Shown here: positions 15,263 through 25,700 of the stretch, in pieces | How the letters are laid out: each line of letters begins with the position of its first letter | How positions within the stretch are numbered: position 1 is the first letter of the stretch | NCBI GenBank assembly: GCA_030432235.1 | Contig: JAUIHT010000003.1 | Location: 248,001 to 312,000, forward strand | Direction of reading: 5' to 3' | Source of the DNA: Verrucomicrobiia bacterium | GTDB lineage: Bacteria; Verrucomicrobiota; Verrucomicrobiia; Opitutales; Cerasicoccaceae | Length of the DNA: 64,000 bases | The notes under the pieces: generated by a model | The model's input: only the letters and a program-made list of their open reading frames with translations | Database searches by the model: none | What the model was told of the DNA's origin: nothing | Translations under genes and position numbers: made by a program

Positions 15263-17830
15263 CTACATCGAATCCAAATCGCGCAGAATCTCGCGCGGGC
15301 TGGAGCCGTTTTCGGGGCCGACGATGCCTTCGTCCTCGAGGATTTCCATGATGCGGGCGGCGCGATTGTAGCCTATCTTCAGGCGTCGCTGCAGCATGGA
15401 GGTGGAGGCGCGCTTGGTGGCGCGGAGCACGTCGATGGCCTGCGGGACCATCTCGTCGTCCCATTCGCCCTCGGCGGCGCCACCGCCCTCGCCGTCCTCC
15501 CCGGCAGCCTCGACCGCAGCCTGGATGGCGTCATCGAACTCGGGGTCGCCGTTGTTTTCGTTGATGAAGTCGACGATGTGGTTGATTTCGTCGTCGGAAA
15601 CGAAGGCACCCTGGGCGCGGACGAGGTTGGACGTCCCCGGCGGGATGAAAAGCATGTCCCCTTTGCCGATAAGCGCCTCGGCCCCACCGGTATCGAGAAT
15701 AGTGCGGCTGTCCACCTTGGAGGCCACCTTGAAGGAGATACGCGTGGGCAAGTTCGCCTTAATGACGCCGGTGATGACGTTGACGGAGGGGCGCTGGGTG
15801 GCGAGGATGAGGTGGATGCCGGCGGCACGGGCAAGCTGCGCCAGGCGGGCCACGCCGGTTTCGATGTCCTGCGGAGCCACCATCATGAGGTCGGCCAGCT
15901 CGTCGATAATGCAGACGATGTAGGGCAGCTTCTCGGTCGGCACATCCAGCTCGTCCAGCTCGCGCGGCACCTCGATGTTGGCGGCGGCGGCGCGTTCCTC
16001 GGGGGACATGGAGGAGCTGAGCTCCCTTTCCAGTTCCTCGGCCTCGGCGCGGGCCTTCTTTTCCTTGATCAGCTTGGAGTTGAAGCCTGCGATGTTGCGC
16101 ACGCCCACCTTGGCGAAAATCTGGTAGCGCCGCTCCATCTCGCGCAGGAGGTACTTGAGCGCGCCGGGGACCTTCTTGGGCTCGGTCACCACCGGGATGA
16201 GCATGTGCGGCAGCTTGTTGTAAATCTGCATTTCGACCACCTTCGGGTCGACCATGATGAAGCGCAGGTCTTCCGGGCCGCTATGGTACAGGAGGGAGGC
16301 AATGACCGCGTTGATGCAGACCGTCTTACCGGAACCGGTGGAACCGGCGATGAGCATGTGCGGCATCTTCGTCAGGTCCTCCACGATGGGTTTGCCGGTG
16401 ACGTCCTTGCCCAGCACGATGGGGATTTCCGCCTTGGACTCGCCCCAGGCCCGCGACTCGACGATCTCCTTCATGCGCACGGGCAGTGGCTTCTTGTTCG
16501 GCACCTCAATGCCCACCGTGCCCTTGCCTGGAACGGGTGCGAGGATACGCACGGCCAGCGCCTTCAGGCCCAGCGCGATGTTTTTGTCCAGGCTGGCAAT
16601 CTTCTCGACGCGCACGCCGGGCAGCGGCTTGACCTCGTAGCGGGTGATGACCGGGCCGGTCTGCACCTCGCTGGGCTCCACCTTGACGTTGAACTCGCCC
16701 AGCGTCTGGACCAGCACGTCCATGGTTTCCGAATAGTCCTCCTTGGGCTCGTTGGGGTCCACCGTGACCGGATCGGCCAACAGGTTGAGCTTGGGGAAGG
16801 TGTAGCTGCCGCGTTTGTCCGGCAGGGAGATAGCGGCACGCTCGGTTTTCTCGGCCTCGACGATGGTCAGCGAGCCTGGCTTGCGGGGCTTCTCCTTCGC
16901 CGCCGGAGCCGGCTGCGCCTCGGGGATCTCCTCCTTAGCGGGTTCCTCCTTCTTTTTACCAATGGCAAAACGGGTGCCCTTGGGCTTGACCGGTGGGGGC
17001 TTCGGGGCCTCCACCGCAGCGGGCTTGGGGGCATCTTCGAGCTCGGCCTCACCGGGGGTAAAGGTCGGCAGCGGCTCCTCCTTCGGTTTGGGTACGTTCC
17101 CAACCTTCTCCTTCTTGGAGGTCTTTTCAGGCAGGGCCGCGGCAGCCTTCTTTTTGGCCTCTTCGCGTTCCTTCTTCCGTCGCGCCCGGGCCTCATGCCA
17201 GCGCTCCACCGTCGCAGTAACATTGTCGGTGATGAGGAAAATCCCACCGACCAACAAGGCCACGATCAGCACAAGCGTCGTGCCGAAGGGGCCGATATTG
17301 CGGGTCATCCACTCGTTGTAGAGAATCTGGCCGACGAAGCCGCCCATACCGTTGAAAAAGTACTCCGACTGCTCCGGGGCTTCCGCGCCCGAGCGGATTT
17401 CCGGCGGGGCCTCCACCACCTCATGCACGCCGGACAGCTCCAGACGCGAATCGAGCAGGTTGGCGATGCCGGACAGAGCCGCGATGACCACCACAGCGGA
17501 CAGAAACAGGCGCAGCCCCACGCGATGGGCACGCTTGAAGACCAGCATGTAGCCGATCCAGAACAGCAGCGCGGGCATGAGCATCGCCACCAACCCGCAC
17601 ATCGATATCGACCACCCCGCCAGCTCCACACCGACCGCGCCCGCCAGATTGGTGGAGGGATCGGCCGGCTCTTTGATGTGGCTCCATTGATTCGGCTCAA
17701 AATCGAACAGCGCCACCGCGTAGAGCAGGCTCACCGCGATGGCAACAAACCCCCAAACCGGGTGAGATTGCGGCTTGCGTGGTGCAAAGGTCGATTTCTT
17801 GGCGGTCGCTTTCTTTGAAAAGAGGCCCAT
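15263..17830 (-). CDS. ftsK: DNA translocase FtsK/SpoIIIE
   Basis: A septal DNA pump that clears and aligns chromosome termini at division. It is 855 residues from the ATG at 17830 (MGLFSKK). An in-frame GTG 18 codons upstream is less likely. The N-terminus has four membrane helices within about the first 180 residues. A Lys/Glu/Pro-rich linker follows (about 195-330). The motor carries Walker A GSTGSGKT near residue 494 and Walker B YIVCIIDELADLM near 640. A C-terminal winged-helix gamma domain (MLQRRLKIGYNRAARIMEIL) reads orienting sequences. The linker is short compared with E. coli FtsK. The gene is divergent from tcdA. Confidence 0.95.
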   Translation of the reverse strand: MGLFSKKATAKKSTFAPRKPQSHPVWGFVAIAVSLLYAVALFDFEPNQWSHIKEPADPSTNLAGAVGVELAGWSISMCGLVAMLMPALLFWIGYMLVFKRAHRVGLRLFLSAVVVIAALSGIANLLDSRLELSGVHEVVEAPPEIRSGAEAPEQSEYFFNGMGGFVGQILYNEWMTRNIGPFGTTLVLIVALLVGGIFLITDNVTATVERWHEARARRKKEREEAKKKAAAALPEKTSKKEKVGNVPKPKEEPLPTFTPGEAELEDAPKPAAVEAPKPPPVKPKGTRFAIGKKKEEPAKEEIPEAQPAPAAKEKPRKPGSLTIVEAEKTERAAISLPDKRGSYTFPKLNLLADPVTVDPNEPKEDYSETMDVLVQTLGEFNVKVEPSEVQTGPVITRYEVKPLPGVRVEKIASLDKNIALGLKALAVRILAPVPGKGTVGIEVPNKKPLPVRMKEIVESRAWGESKAEIPIVLGKDVTGKPIVEDLTKMPHMLIAGSTGSGKTVCINAVIASLLYHSGPEDLRFIMVDPKVVEMQIYNKLPHMLIPVVTEPKKVPGALKYLLREMERRYQIFAKVGVRNIAGFNSKLIKEKKARAEAEELERELSSSMSPEERAAAANIEVPRELDELDVPTEKLPYIVCIIDELADLMMVAPQDIETGVARLAQLARAAGIHLILATQRPSVNVITGVIKANLPTRISFKVASKVDSRTILDTGGAEALIGKGDMLFIPPGTSNLVRAQGAFVSDDEINHIVDFINENNGDPEFDDAIQAAVEAAGEDGEGGGAAEGEWDDEMVPQAIDVLRATKRASTSMLQRRLKIGYNRAARIMEILEDEGIVGPENGSSPREILRDLDSM

Positions 17831-17932
17831 GTAATAAGTGACAAAGCCTAGAGCAGACCGATCACAAGACAAGTCATAAGCCACAAGACCCGTGCTTGAA
17901 TATCAAAGCGATTACCACCAAAACTTTTCCTC

Positions 17933-18724
17933 ATGAACGATGACTTCATGGAGCGCTTCTCCGGCGTGGGCAGGCTTTTTTCCGCCAAAGGGCTGGAAAG
18001 GCTGCGCGCATCCCGCGTATGCGTCATCGGCATCGGTGGCGTAGGCGTATGGGCGGCGGAAGCCCTGGCCCGCAGCGGCATCGGTACGCTGACCCTGGTC
18101 GATATGGACGACCTGTGCTACTCCAACACCAACCGCCAACTGCACGCCCTCGACGGCCATTACGGCCAGCTCAAGGTGGAAGCCATGGCCGAACGCATCC
18201 GTGCCATCAACCCCGCATGCCAGGTCGAGGCCCGCACGGAGTACTTCACGGCCTCCAGCATGGAAAGCATCCTCGGCGAAAAGCCGGACTGCATCGTCGA
18301 CGCCATCGACAGCCTCAAGAACAAGGCCCTCCTCCTGGCCGAGTGCCGAAAGCGCGGCCTGCGGATCGCGACCACCGCCGGCGCCGGTGGTCGCCGTGAC
18401 CCCACTCAAGTCCGCGTGGCCGACCTCACCGGGGTCTTCAACGACCCGCTGGCGGCACAGTTGCGCAAAAAACTCCGCCGCGAGTACGGCTTCCCCGGCG
18501 AACGCGAGGGCCCTTTCGGCATCCCCTGCGTCTTTTCCAAGGAGCGCGCCGTCTACCCGCGCGCCGACGGCACAGTCTGTGCTGAACGGGAGGCCGGGGC
18601 GGACTACCGGCTCAACTGCGATGTAGGCTTCGGCACGGCGGCCTTCGTCACGGGGGCATTCGGTTTGGCCGCCGCCGGATGGGCCGTGGATTCACTTTCC
18701 AAAGAAACTCCCGGCACCCCTTGA
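17933..18724 (+). CDS. tcdA: tRNA threonylcarbamoyladenosine dehydratase
   Basis: A ThiF/E1-like ATP-dependent enzyme that cyclises t6A to ct6A on tRNAs reading ANN codons. The 263-residue protein has the nucleotide-binding IGIGGVGVWAAEALARSGIG segment, the DLCYSNTNRQ motif typical of TcdA/YgdL rather than ThiF or MoeB, and ATTAGAGGRRDPTQVRVADL further on. It lacks the zinc-binding CxxC pairs of MoeB/ThiF, which also fits TcdA. It is divergent from ftsK, and a small conserved hypothetical gene follows 30 bp downstream. Confidence 0.9.
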   Translation: MNDDFMERFSGVGRLFSAKGLERLRASRVCVIGIGGVGVWAAEALARSGIGTLTLVDMDDLCYSNTNRQLHALDGHYGQLKVEAMAERIRAINPACQVEARTEYFTASSMESILGEKPDCIVDAIDSLKNKALLLAECRKRGLRIATTAGAGGRRDPTQVRVADLTGVFNDPLAAQLRKKLRREYGFPGEREGPFGIPCVFSKERAVYPRADGTVCAEREAGADYRLNCDVGFGTAAFVTGAFGLAAAGWAVDSLSKETPGTP

Positions 18725-18754
18725 AAAACAGTTCTCACTCGCTTACTATTCTCT

Positions 18755-19231
18755 ATGGCCAAAGCGAACTGGCGTCTCGTTCAAATTCTCCGCCTTACCG
18801 CGGATCGCATTGAGGACACCCGGGATTATCACTGGGCTCACGTGGGCAAGTGCAACTGCGGGCACCTCGCCCAGACCATCACCGGCTTGACATCCAGTGA
18901 CCTCTTCCAGCGCGCCAGTGAGGATGCCTTGTCGGAATGGACCGAGTACGCCAAGGATTATTGCCCACAGACAGGCCAGCCCCTGGAGGAGATTATATCC
19001 GCCATGCTCGAAGCCGGCTTGGAGCGGCGAGACCTGCATCGCCTCGAATACCTTTCGGATGCCCGCGTGCTGGCCGCACTCCCTGGCGGCATGCGCTATC
19101 TGCGCCGATATCGTCCGGCGGATGTGGCGCTTTACATGCGCACCTGGGCCAAACTGCTAGAGGAAGAGCTCGAGCCCAGCGACGACGAAAATGTCGTCCA
19201 CTTCCCGGACTTTTCAGCCAAGCAAGCCTGA
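18755..19231 (+). CDS. Conserved hypothetical protein with CNCGHLAQ motif
   Basis: I cannot assign a function. The 158-residue product has no signal peptide or membrane helix and looks soluble and alpha-helical. It begins with LVQILRLTADRI, followed by DYHWAHVGKCNCGHLAQTIT, a Cys/His cluster that could bind metal. An Arg-rich MRYLRRYRPADVALYMRTW segment follows. Similar CNCGHLAQ-type proteins occur in Bacteroidota and related groups as uncharacterised proteins (from memory). It is 30 bp downstream of tcdA and probably cotranscribed. Confidence 0.75.
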   Translation: MAKANWRLVQILRLTADRIEDTRDYHWAHVGKCNCGHLAQTITGLTSSDLFQRASEDALSEWTEYAKDYCPQTGQPLEEIISAMLEAGLERRDLHRLEYLSDARVLAALPGGMRYLRRYRPADVALYMRTWAKLLEEELEPSDDENVVHFPDFSAKQA

Positions 19232-19327
19232 GCAGCGCTGCTAACGCACAACCTGGGGCTGCGCCCCCCCAGACCCGCGGTGCGTGACCGCACGGGACCA
19301 TGAGGGCTCCGCCCGGGCAAGGCGCGG

Positions 19328-19771
19328 CTATTCTATATAGAAGCTGAGTACCTGCCAGGTCTCGGCACCGTCCGTGGCGGTGGGACCGGGAGTCATGACG
19401 AGGATTTCGTTGGCCGGCTCCTCACGCCCGGCAAAGACCGTGCGGAAGTTGACCACGACGAAGTCACCCTCGATGTTGCCGGGCAAAACACTGGTGGCGA
19501 AAAGCCGTTGGAGCTTGCGCTGATTAACCTCACCGAGGGGCGTGCGCACCATTTTGAGGCCGTCCACCCAAGCCTGCTTGGTGATCTCCTCCCGCAGCTC
19601 GGGAGCGGTTTTGACCAACGCCTCGGCGTACTTGCCCTCGTCAACGAAGACCAACCAGGTCTCGGCTGCCTGCTTGGCGACGAGCTCGCGATCGGCCACG
19701 CCATGGGCCAGCGGCGCGCCGAGAAAGCAAAGCGCCAGCAGCGGCGCATAAACGGTACGGAAAAGTCTCAT
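19328..19771 (-). CDS. DUF4019 domain protein, exported
   Basis: A 147-residue small protein with an N-terminal signal peptide ending near ALCFLGAPLAHG. A DUF4019-type body follows, recognised by AAETWLVFVDEGKYAEAL, a central VDGLKMVRTPLGEV and a C-terminal FVVVNFRTVFAG ... WQVLSFYIE. The family is exported and of unknown role; a fold related to NTF2-like domains is plausible. It lies 47 bp downstream of holA on the same strand. Confidence 0.8.
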   Translation of the reverse strand: MRLFRTVYAPLLALCFLGAPLAHGVADRELVAKQAAETWLVFVDEGKYAEALVKTAPELREEITKQAWVDGLKMVRTPLGEVNQRKLQRLFATSVLPGNIEGDFVVVNFRTVFAGREEPANEILVMTPGPTATDGAETWQVLSFYIE

Positions 19772-19818
19772 GAGAAAGGGAGCTACACTGCGGTTTCAGG
19801 AGCCGGTTGTCAACCTGC

Positions 19819-20916
19819 CTAGCCAAGGCACTTGATGGCCAAATCGCGCATGACCGATTCCTGGTCGTTGGGCTTGTCGAGCAGACCGGTGAAGGCCTCG
19901 GCCAGGCCCAGTTGGAAATCCACCAGCCGCTTGAGCGTGAGGGACTCCATGCCGGGCGCGATTTTGTTGCCCAGGTACCAGAGGTTTTGCGTGAAAACGT
20001 TGTAGGCGGATTTGTCGTCGAGCCCGCCGAAGTGCTTGGCATAGAGGCGCGCGGCGCGGTCGAAATCGCCCTTGGCAAATCCTCGCGGCCCCAGGCGCAG
20101 CTCGCCGCCATCCATCAGCACACGGAGCTGAATCATCAGCCGGTTGCGGTTCTGAAGCGTCGTAATAAGGCCGCGGGCGTCCTTGTGAATAAAGAAATGC
20201 CGGCGAATCGCATCCAGGGTCCATTTCAGGTCCAACGAGAAGAAGGCCTCGGCGACCTCGAAAAAGTCACCCTCCCCGAAAGGCGGAACCAGCTCCAGGA
20301 CAAGCTTTTCGGTAACCTCGCCGCCATCCGGGCCGAGGTAGGCGGCCAGCTTGCGCGCTTCTTCGAGGACAAGCCGGGTGTTGCCATTGACCCGCGCAAT
20401 GAGGGCCACGGCGGCGCGGTGGCCGATATCCACACCCAGCTTTTCGCACTCGGCCCGAAGCATGCCCGCGAGGGCTTCAGCGTCATCGGCTCCTTTGAGG
20501 TCCTGCAGCTCACCATTGTCCTTGAACCACTTAAATTCCTTGCGGCGGCGGTCCACCGGGCAGGCCGAAAGCAGCACGCCCACGCCCGCCGGATCCAGGC
20601 CTTGCAGCAACTCCTGCAAGTCCTCGACCTGCTTTTTGCTGCCCTCGGCACGCCCGGTAACACTGTCAGCGAGGAAAGAGATGTTTTTCAGCCACACCAC
20701 CTTGCGCTCGCCGAACATCGACAGCGTCTGCACGGAGGCACGGAAGCGGTTCACGGCCTCCTCGACCTCGCCGACGTTCTGCGCCGCACCGTCGAGGACC
20801 TCCTTGGAGAAGTCATCCTCAATGCCGTCGGAGAGCTTGTCCCACGCCGCCTGCGCCTCGCGGCTGACGAGATAGTCGTCATCCCCGCAGATGAAGGTGA
20901 AAGCCGGTGCCGCCAT
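19819..20916 (-). CDS. holA: DNA polymerase III subunit delta
   Basis: The clamp-loader subunit that opens the beta sliding clamp. It is 365 residues, usual for the family. It begins with FTFICGDDDYLVSREAQAAW, resembling the xLYGxexxLxxe start of HolA. The middle shows the LNGNTR-like RVNGNTRLVLEEARKLAAYL motif, with a C-terminal helical collar domain containing LIQLRVLMDGG-type helices. The gene is not in an obvious operon apart from the DUF4019 gene after it. Confidence 0.88.
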   Translation of the reverse strand: MAAPAFTFICGDDDYLVSREAQAAWDKLSDGIEDDFSKEVLDGAAQNVGEVEEAVNRFRASVQTLSMFGERKVVWLKNISFLADSVTGRAEGSKKQVEDLQELLQGLDPAGVGVLLSACPVDRRRKEFKWFKDNGELQDLKGADDAEALAGMLRAECEKLGVDIGHRAAVALIARVNGNTRLVLEEARKLAAYLGPDGGEVTEKLVLELVPPFGEGDFFEVAEAFFSLDLKWTLDAIRRHFFIHKDARGLITTLQNRNRLMIQLRVLMDGGELRLGPRGFAKGDFDRAARLYAKHFGGLDDKSAYNVFTQNLWYLGNKIAPGMESLTLKRLVDFQLGLAEAFTGLLDKPNDQESVMRDLAIKCLG

Positions 20917-20988
20917 AAGAGCCCACCAGTCAAGCCGACCGACGAAAGATGATCAAGGGGATTTGGCGCGGGCGGGTCGGTTCATTGA

Positions 20989-21399
20989 CTATTTTAGAGG
21001 TTTATCCGGGTGATTCTGATAATATTCACGAAGGCGCTCTGGGTTGGCTTCATAGAACATTGAATCATTAGTTCCAGACCGCCAAATCTCGGCCTCCGCA
21101 ACGACATCATTCGCTATTGTTAAGAGAACAGTGTAACGTTTGTTTTTGAAGATATACCGCTCAAACTTTGTAGTATCGGTCTCAAAGAATGTCGCCACGT
21201 AGGGTTTCAGATAGCCCATGGGAACACCGTCATCGTAGGACTTCCCAACTACAGAACCATTATTAAGTATCCACTTCGCCAATTCATCGGGCGAATATTG
21301 AGGCAAATCGTCGGCTACGTTTCGTATAAACATGGCAAGAGCGAAGCCTAATACAAAAGATACAACCCCGAATATCACCCAAAGGAAGAACCGTTTCAT
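20989..21399 (-). CDS. Small membrane-anchored hypothetical protein
   Basis: Unrecognised. The 136-residue product has one N-terminal membrane helix (about residues 5-27, LWVIFGVVSFVLGFALAMFI) and a soluble, charged remainder likely facing the periplasm. Its DNA is clearly AT-richer than surrounding genes, which suggests recent acquisition. It is divergent from a toxin-antitoxin remnant. No domain is visible. Confidence 0.6.
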   Translation of the reverse strand: MKRFFLWVIFGVVSFVLGFALAMFIRNVADDLPQYSPDELAKWILNNGSVVGKSYDDGVPMGYLKPYVATFFETDTTKFERYIFKNKRYTVLLTIANDVVAEAEIWRSGTNDSMFYEANPERLREYYQNHPDKPLK

Positions 21400-21503
21400 G
21401 AATTTATGATGCCCATACTCATTTATATCTTCAATTGGATTTTTATGCTCATGAAGACGCTTACCTTCTTGAACTAATTGATTCTTTGCTATTAGGTTTT
21501 GGC

Positions 21504-21701
21504 ATGACCATGCTTCAAATCCAGGAAGAGATTAAGCGGATGTCCTCGAGCGAGCAGGACCGGCTGGCTTCCTTTTTGAACGTGGTACGCAAGATGCGCG
21601 ACCCGGCTTACCAAAAAGAGCTGAAGCGGCTGCGCGATGATGCCACTCCAGAGGGCTGGGTGTCGCTGGAGGAAATGAAGAACCGGCTCGGCAAGGCCTA
21701 A
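21504..21701 (+). CDS. Putative antitoxin of a RelE/ParE-type module
   Basis: A 65-residue soluble, charged helical protein from the ATG at 21504 (MTMLQIQEEIKRMSSSEQDR). A second ATG is two codons in. The C-terminal DATPEGWVSLEEMKNRLG resembles the toxin-binding tails of small type II antitoxins. The stop codon TAA overlaps the ATG of the next gene by one base, the usual coupling. The downstream toxin gene is frameshifted, so this antitoxin may be an orphan. Confidence 0.6.
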   Translation: MTMLQIQEEIKRMSSSEQDRLASFLNVVRKMRDPAYQKELKRLRDDATPEGWVSLEEMKNRLGKA

Positions 21702-21962
21702 TGGACTATCGGCTCTTCGCGCGGGATTCGGTCTTTGCCACGCTTCAAGGTCTGGACGAAAGAGGCGCAGCGCGAGCTTTTGGCACTTTTCGATTTGCTT
21801 AAGGCTGACCCTTTCCAAGGAAATGATTACCACGATGAGGTCCAGTACGCTGGCCCGAATGCCGTGAAGCTCGTCGGCGCCTTTGCTGTGGTCTTCTACG
21901 TGGACCATGCCGTCAAAGAGGTAAAAATCCTCGATATCCTCTCCGCTGACGACATCGAGTAG
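21701..21962 (+). pseudogene. Frameshifted RelE/ParE-like toxin
   Basis: Translation from the ATG at 21701 gives MDYRLFARDSVFATLQGL and then goes off into a stop. The family-like remainder continues in the +1 frame as TKEAQRELLALFDLLKADPF, followed by the typical C-terminal AFAVVFYVDHAVKEVKILDI core. The 262-nt span is 87 codons plus one base, so a single extra base near 21755 (within CTGGACG) explains the break. The ancestral toxin would have been about 86 residues. A sequencing error is the alternative. The linked antitoxin is intact. Confidence 0.65.
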
Positions 21963-22058
21963 CCGCCTGATAGAGGGTGCAACTAATTCCGGCGAGTGAC
22001 GTTATACTCGCTAATGCTGACTCCGGCCGATGTTGTTAACCACTCACTCCTGTTTGTC

Positions 22059-22661
22059 ATGAGAATCTCTTCACTGCAAAATCCCCTCGCTGGCTGCTTT
22101 GCGCTGGCCACACTGCTCCTCATCGCATCGGATGTTCGAGCCGCAGACTCCCTTCCCGACGGCGTCCAGCGCGTACCCGTTACCCTTTCCGGTGGACATG
22201 AAACCGAAAAAGTGGACCACGGTCGGCCCGTGAAGCTCATCGCTGCTGCGCTGGGTGTGAAGGACCAGGTGTTTCGCGATGCTTTCAGTAATGTCCACCC
22301 TGCCCAACCGGGAAGCGGCGGCCCCACCGAGACGGAGGCACGCGCGAACAAGGCGGTCCTGATGAAGGCCCTGGCCCCCTACGGCATCACCAACGAACGC
22401 CTCGACGAAGTCTCGAACTACTACCGTTACCGGCCCGGCGGCAACCGGCTCTGGCGACATCAGGACGCCACCGCCGTCGCGCTGGTCAAGGACGGTAAGG
22501 TTATCGGTTACGAGGTCACCGATGGTGGCTCAGGCTACACCAGCCCTCCCACGGTCTCGGTGCCAGGCATCCAGAACACGCCTGCCAAAGTAGAGCTAGC
22601 CTACGGTAAGGATTTCAAAACCAACGGCTCCATCACCGCCATCACGTTGCCGAAGGACTGA
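22059..22661 (+). CDS. Exported protein of unknown function
   Basis: A 200-residue product from the ATG at 22059; an upstream in-frame GTG exists but the signal peptide fits the ATG (LAGCFALATLLLIASDVRAAD). The mature part contains SNYYRYRPGGNRLWRH and a VTDGGSGYTSPPTVSVPG segment. Similar GGSGYTSPP motifs recur in many exported Planctomycetota/Verrucomicrobiota and bacteriophage proteins (from memory) as a short beta-rich repeat. No catalytic motif is recognised. Confidence 0.7.
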   Translation: MRISSLQNPLAGCFALATLLLIASDVRAADSLPDGVQRVPVTLSGGHETEKVDHGRPVKLIAAALGVKDQVFRDAFSNVHPAQPGSGGPTETEARANKAVLMKALAPYGITNERLDEVSNYYRYRPGGNRLWRHQDATAVALVKDGKVIGYEVTDGGSGYTSPPTVSVPGIQNTPAKVELAYGKDFKTNGSITAITLPKD

Positions 22662-22768
22662 CCCCAGAAAAGCGATTAACGTAAAAAGCACAGGCCACCC
22701 AACCGAAAGGCATCCACACAATGCTTTATTCGGCGAGTGACCCGTGTCTTTTTGGCTAGTAGACGCTA

Positions 22769-25700
22769 CTACGGATTATCCCAGGCGCCGGTGATGTATA
22801 TCTGGTCCAGTTGCGTGCCGTCCTCACGATAGCCTACGCGCAGGGTATAGGTGCCAGCGGTTAGAATCTGCGTGTATATCCGATACCACTCCCAGGATGT
22901 GCTTTGAATGGCGCCATTCCAGACTTTCGAACTCTTTTCATCCCCGAGCAGATCCAGGATAAAGGAGTCGTTGTTGGGGACGGAGCTGCCGTCGTTGGCA
23001 GCCCGGGCACGCACCCAAATGTCGACGGTCATGTCCTCGGAAACGTCGAACTCATAGTCGGCGTAACCGGGATTGGGCATACTGGTTCCTGCCTGGGAGG
23101 TGCCGGGGGTCACCTGGATGAATTCCCCGTTGGAAGCGCCAGCATTGGTGCTGACGATGAGCGGTGAGAAGCCGGTGGTGTTGTCCTTATCCTCGGCCTC
23201 GACGTAAAGAGAGGAGCCGGCCGGATAGTTGCTGGACTTCGTACCTTCCCAAACGCGCACCCAGTCAACCTCCATCGTCTTGCCGTCGTCATAAGAGCCG
23301 CTGGAGTTTCCGGGGCCGCCGACCTGAAACGTCAGGAGCATGAAAGCGTCCGTGTCGAGAATGCGTGAGTTATCCCATTCCCCGGTTTTGACGCCATCGA
23401 TGAAGAACTCGAGATGATCCTGAGCCCAGTAAAGGCCGTAGGTGTGGAAGTCGTCAACGGAGGCCGGATAGATGATCGGTCCCCAAGTCTTGTTGGTACT
23501 TGGATAACCATTCCAGTGGGCAACGTGCTGGTTGATGTTCGAGCCCCAGCTCGAGAAGGACTCCATGATGTCGATCTCCATGCCGAGGCCATCATCCGTA
23601 GCAACGGCAGGGCCATAGCTTTCCTCTACGGGCAGATAGTCCCCGTCGCCGAAATTTGTGTCTGCGTTGGTGCCCCAAGCCAAGCGGGCGTCCTCATCTG
23701 CATAATAGGTGGTGGAGTTGACCACCAGACGCGGGCGGTAGGCCTGCGTCGCGTAATTGTTGCTGTAAAAACGAATGTTCTTACCCAACATGAAGGTATC
23801 GGCCAGGAGTATACTGACTTTTCCGTCGCCCGACACTTCAGCTTGCACGTAATCCGTCAGGTCGATGGACAAATCCGTATCCACGGATTGATTCACATTC
23901 CAAAGATGGTTAATCCAGATCGGGTCCTCCACCGGAGCGTTATTCCAGGTAACCTGGTCTTCTTCCCAATCGTCATTCTCAATTCCCATGACCAGCAAAC
24001 TATTCGGCGTCCCCTCAATGCTATTGATACGCAGCTTGAGAGTGGCGCTGGTAACCGTGCCGATGCTTTCGTTGCTAAGGTCGAATTTAAGAATCGAGCG
24101 CGTTGTGCCGTTTTCGTAGCCGTAGTCGCCGTTGTCCGGCATCAGCCAGAAAGCGGGCCACAGGCCACTGACGTCCATATCATAGCGAATGCGCGCCTCG
24201 TAATAGCCGAACTTCCGCTTATATTTTTTGTAGGTCGTGATTTCTCCGGTGGAGAAAGAATAGGTTGTGTTACCGTACTGCGTGCTGACTTGATCAACCG
24301 TGAACTTTAGGAGGCCATCCTCGATGGAAATTGCATCCGGACTGACGCCACCCGAACCGCCGATAGCAGTGACATGAGAACCGACTTTCCACTTGGTGCC
24401 GTCCAGCTTGCCATCCGGATCGTCGAAGTTGTCTTCGAAGACCATGGACCAGTTACCCGGCATGGGCGGTCCGCTGATCGGCGAGGTGGTGGAAGCGGGC
24501 GATGACAGATTGGTACCGGACGCATCGAAATAGATGTTATCCACTTCGAGGGCGTTGTCCGCGCCACTGCCATGCCGGAAAAGGAAAGCGCTCATTGTGC
24601 CCGTCGCGCCACCGTTGCGGAAATTGAAGGTGCTGTTCGTACCGGAGCCGGAAGTCAGTTGCGTCTGACTGCTGAAAGCCCCACCCTGAATGTAACCGCT
24701 CCAGGTCTCGTTATCATTATCGACGACCATCCAGAGCTTGTAGACGGTATCCACCGCCAGGGAGGACCCCTGGTCTATCTCGACACTGGGAGAGGAACCA
24801 CCCGCGGCCATAAAATCGCCACCGTTATTCAAGGCGATCTGCGGACCGTAGTCGTTAAAATCGTTCAGAGTCGTCGTGTCGGACAAACCAAAGGACTGAC
24901 CCACCGTCAACGAACCCGTCTGGAACTCGAAGTACAAGGTACCCGTCGAGCCACTCGGCAGCGAGTTAGGCAAGGCAACGGAAGCACCGGTCGACGCGCT
25001 GCCGTTTTCCAGCGCCTTGGAGGTGGAGCCACCGAACGAAACCGAGACCACATCAATGGTACTGCTTTCAGCGCTCCAGCCGCCCTGACCATTGACCGCG
25101 CCGACGGAGAGGCTTTCAAAATTGTCGACGAGGTCGAAGCCGCCTGCAGGCGATATCAGGTTCGAGCCGGCTGCGTCAAAGTAGACGTTGTCGATTTCGA
25201 GGGCATTGTCAGTCCCGCCGCCATGCCGGAAGAGAAAGGCACTCATCGTGCCCGAAGATCCGCCGGTACGGAAAGCAAAGCTGGTAACGGTACCCGAGCT
25301 CGAGGTCAGTTGTGTCTGGGAGGTGAAAGCGCCGCCCTGAATGTAGCCAGACCAGGTTTGCGTGTTATTATCGACGACCATCCAGATCTTATAGACCGTG
25401 CCGGTGGCAATGGATGCGCTCTGGTCAAATTGATGATTACCCGATGTCCCACCGGCAGCCACGAAGTTTCCCGAGCCGTTCAGCGCCATCTGCGGCCCAT
25501 AGTCGTCGAAGTCCGTCAGCGTCGTCGTGTCAGACAAACCGAAGGACTGCCCCGCGGTCAGCGAGCTCGTTTTGAACTCGAAGTAAAGCGTGCCGGTGGA
25601 ACCGGTCGTTAACGAGGTGGGCAAGGCAACGGAAGCACCGGTCGACGAGCTGCCATTTTCCAAGGCCTTGGTGGTGACTCCTCCGAAAGAGGTGGAAACC

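Noticed and set aside
19232-19327. Palindrome-like GGGGCTGCGCCCCCC sequence after the CNCGH protein gene as another RAYT repeat.
   Set aside because: It does not share the CCCCAACGGGG core or the two-stem layout; probably an unrelated GC-rich hairpin.
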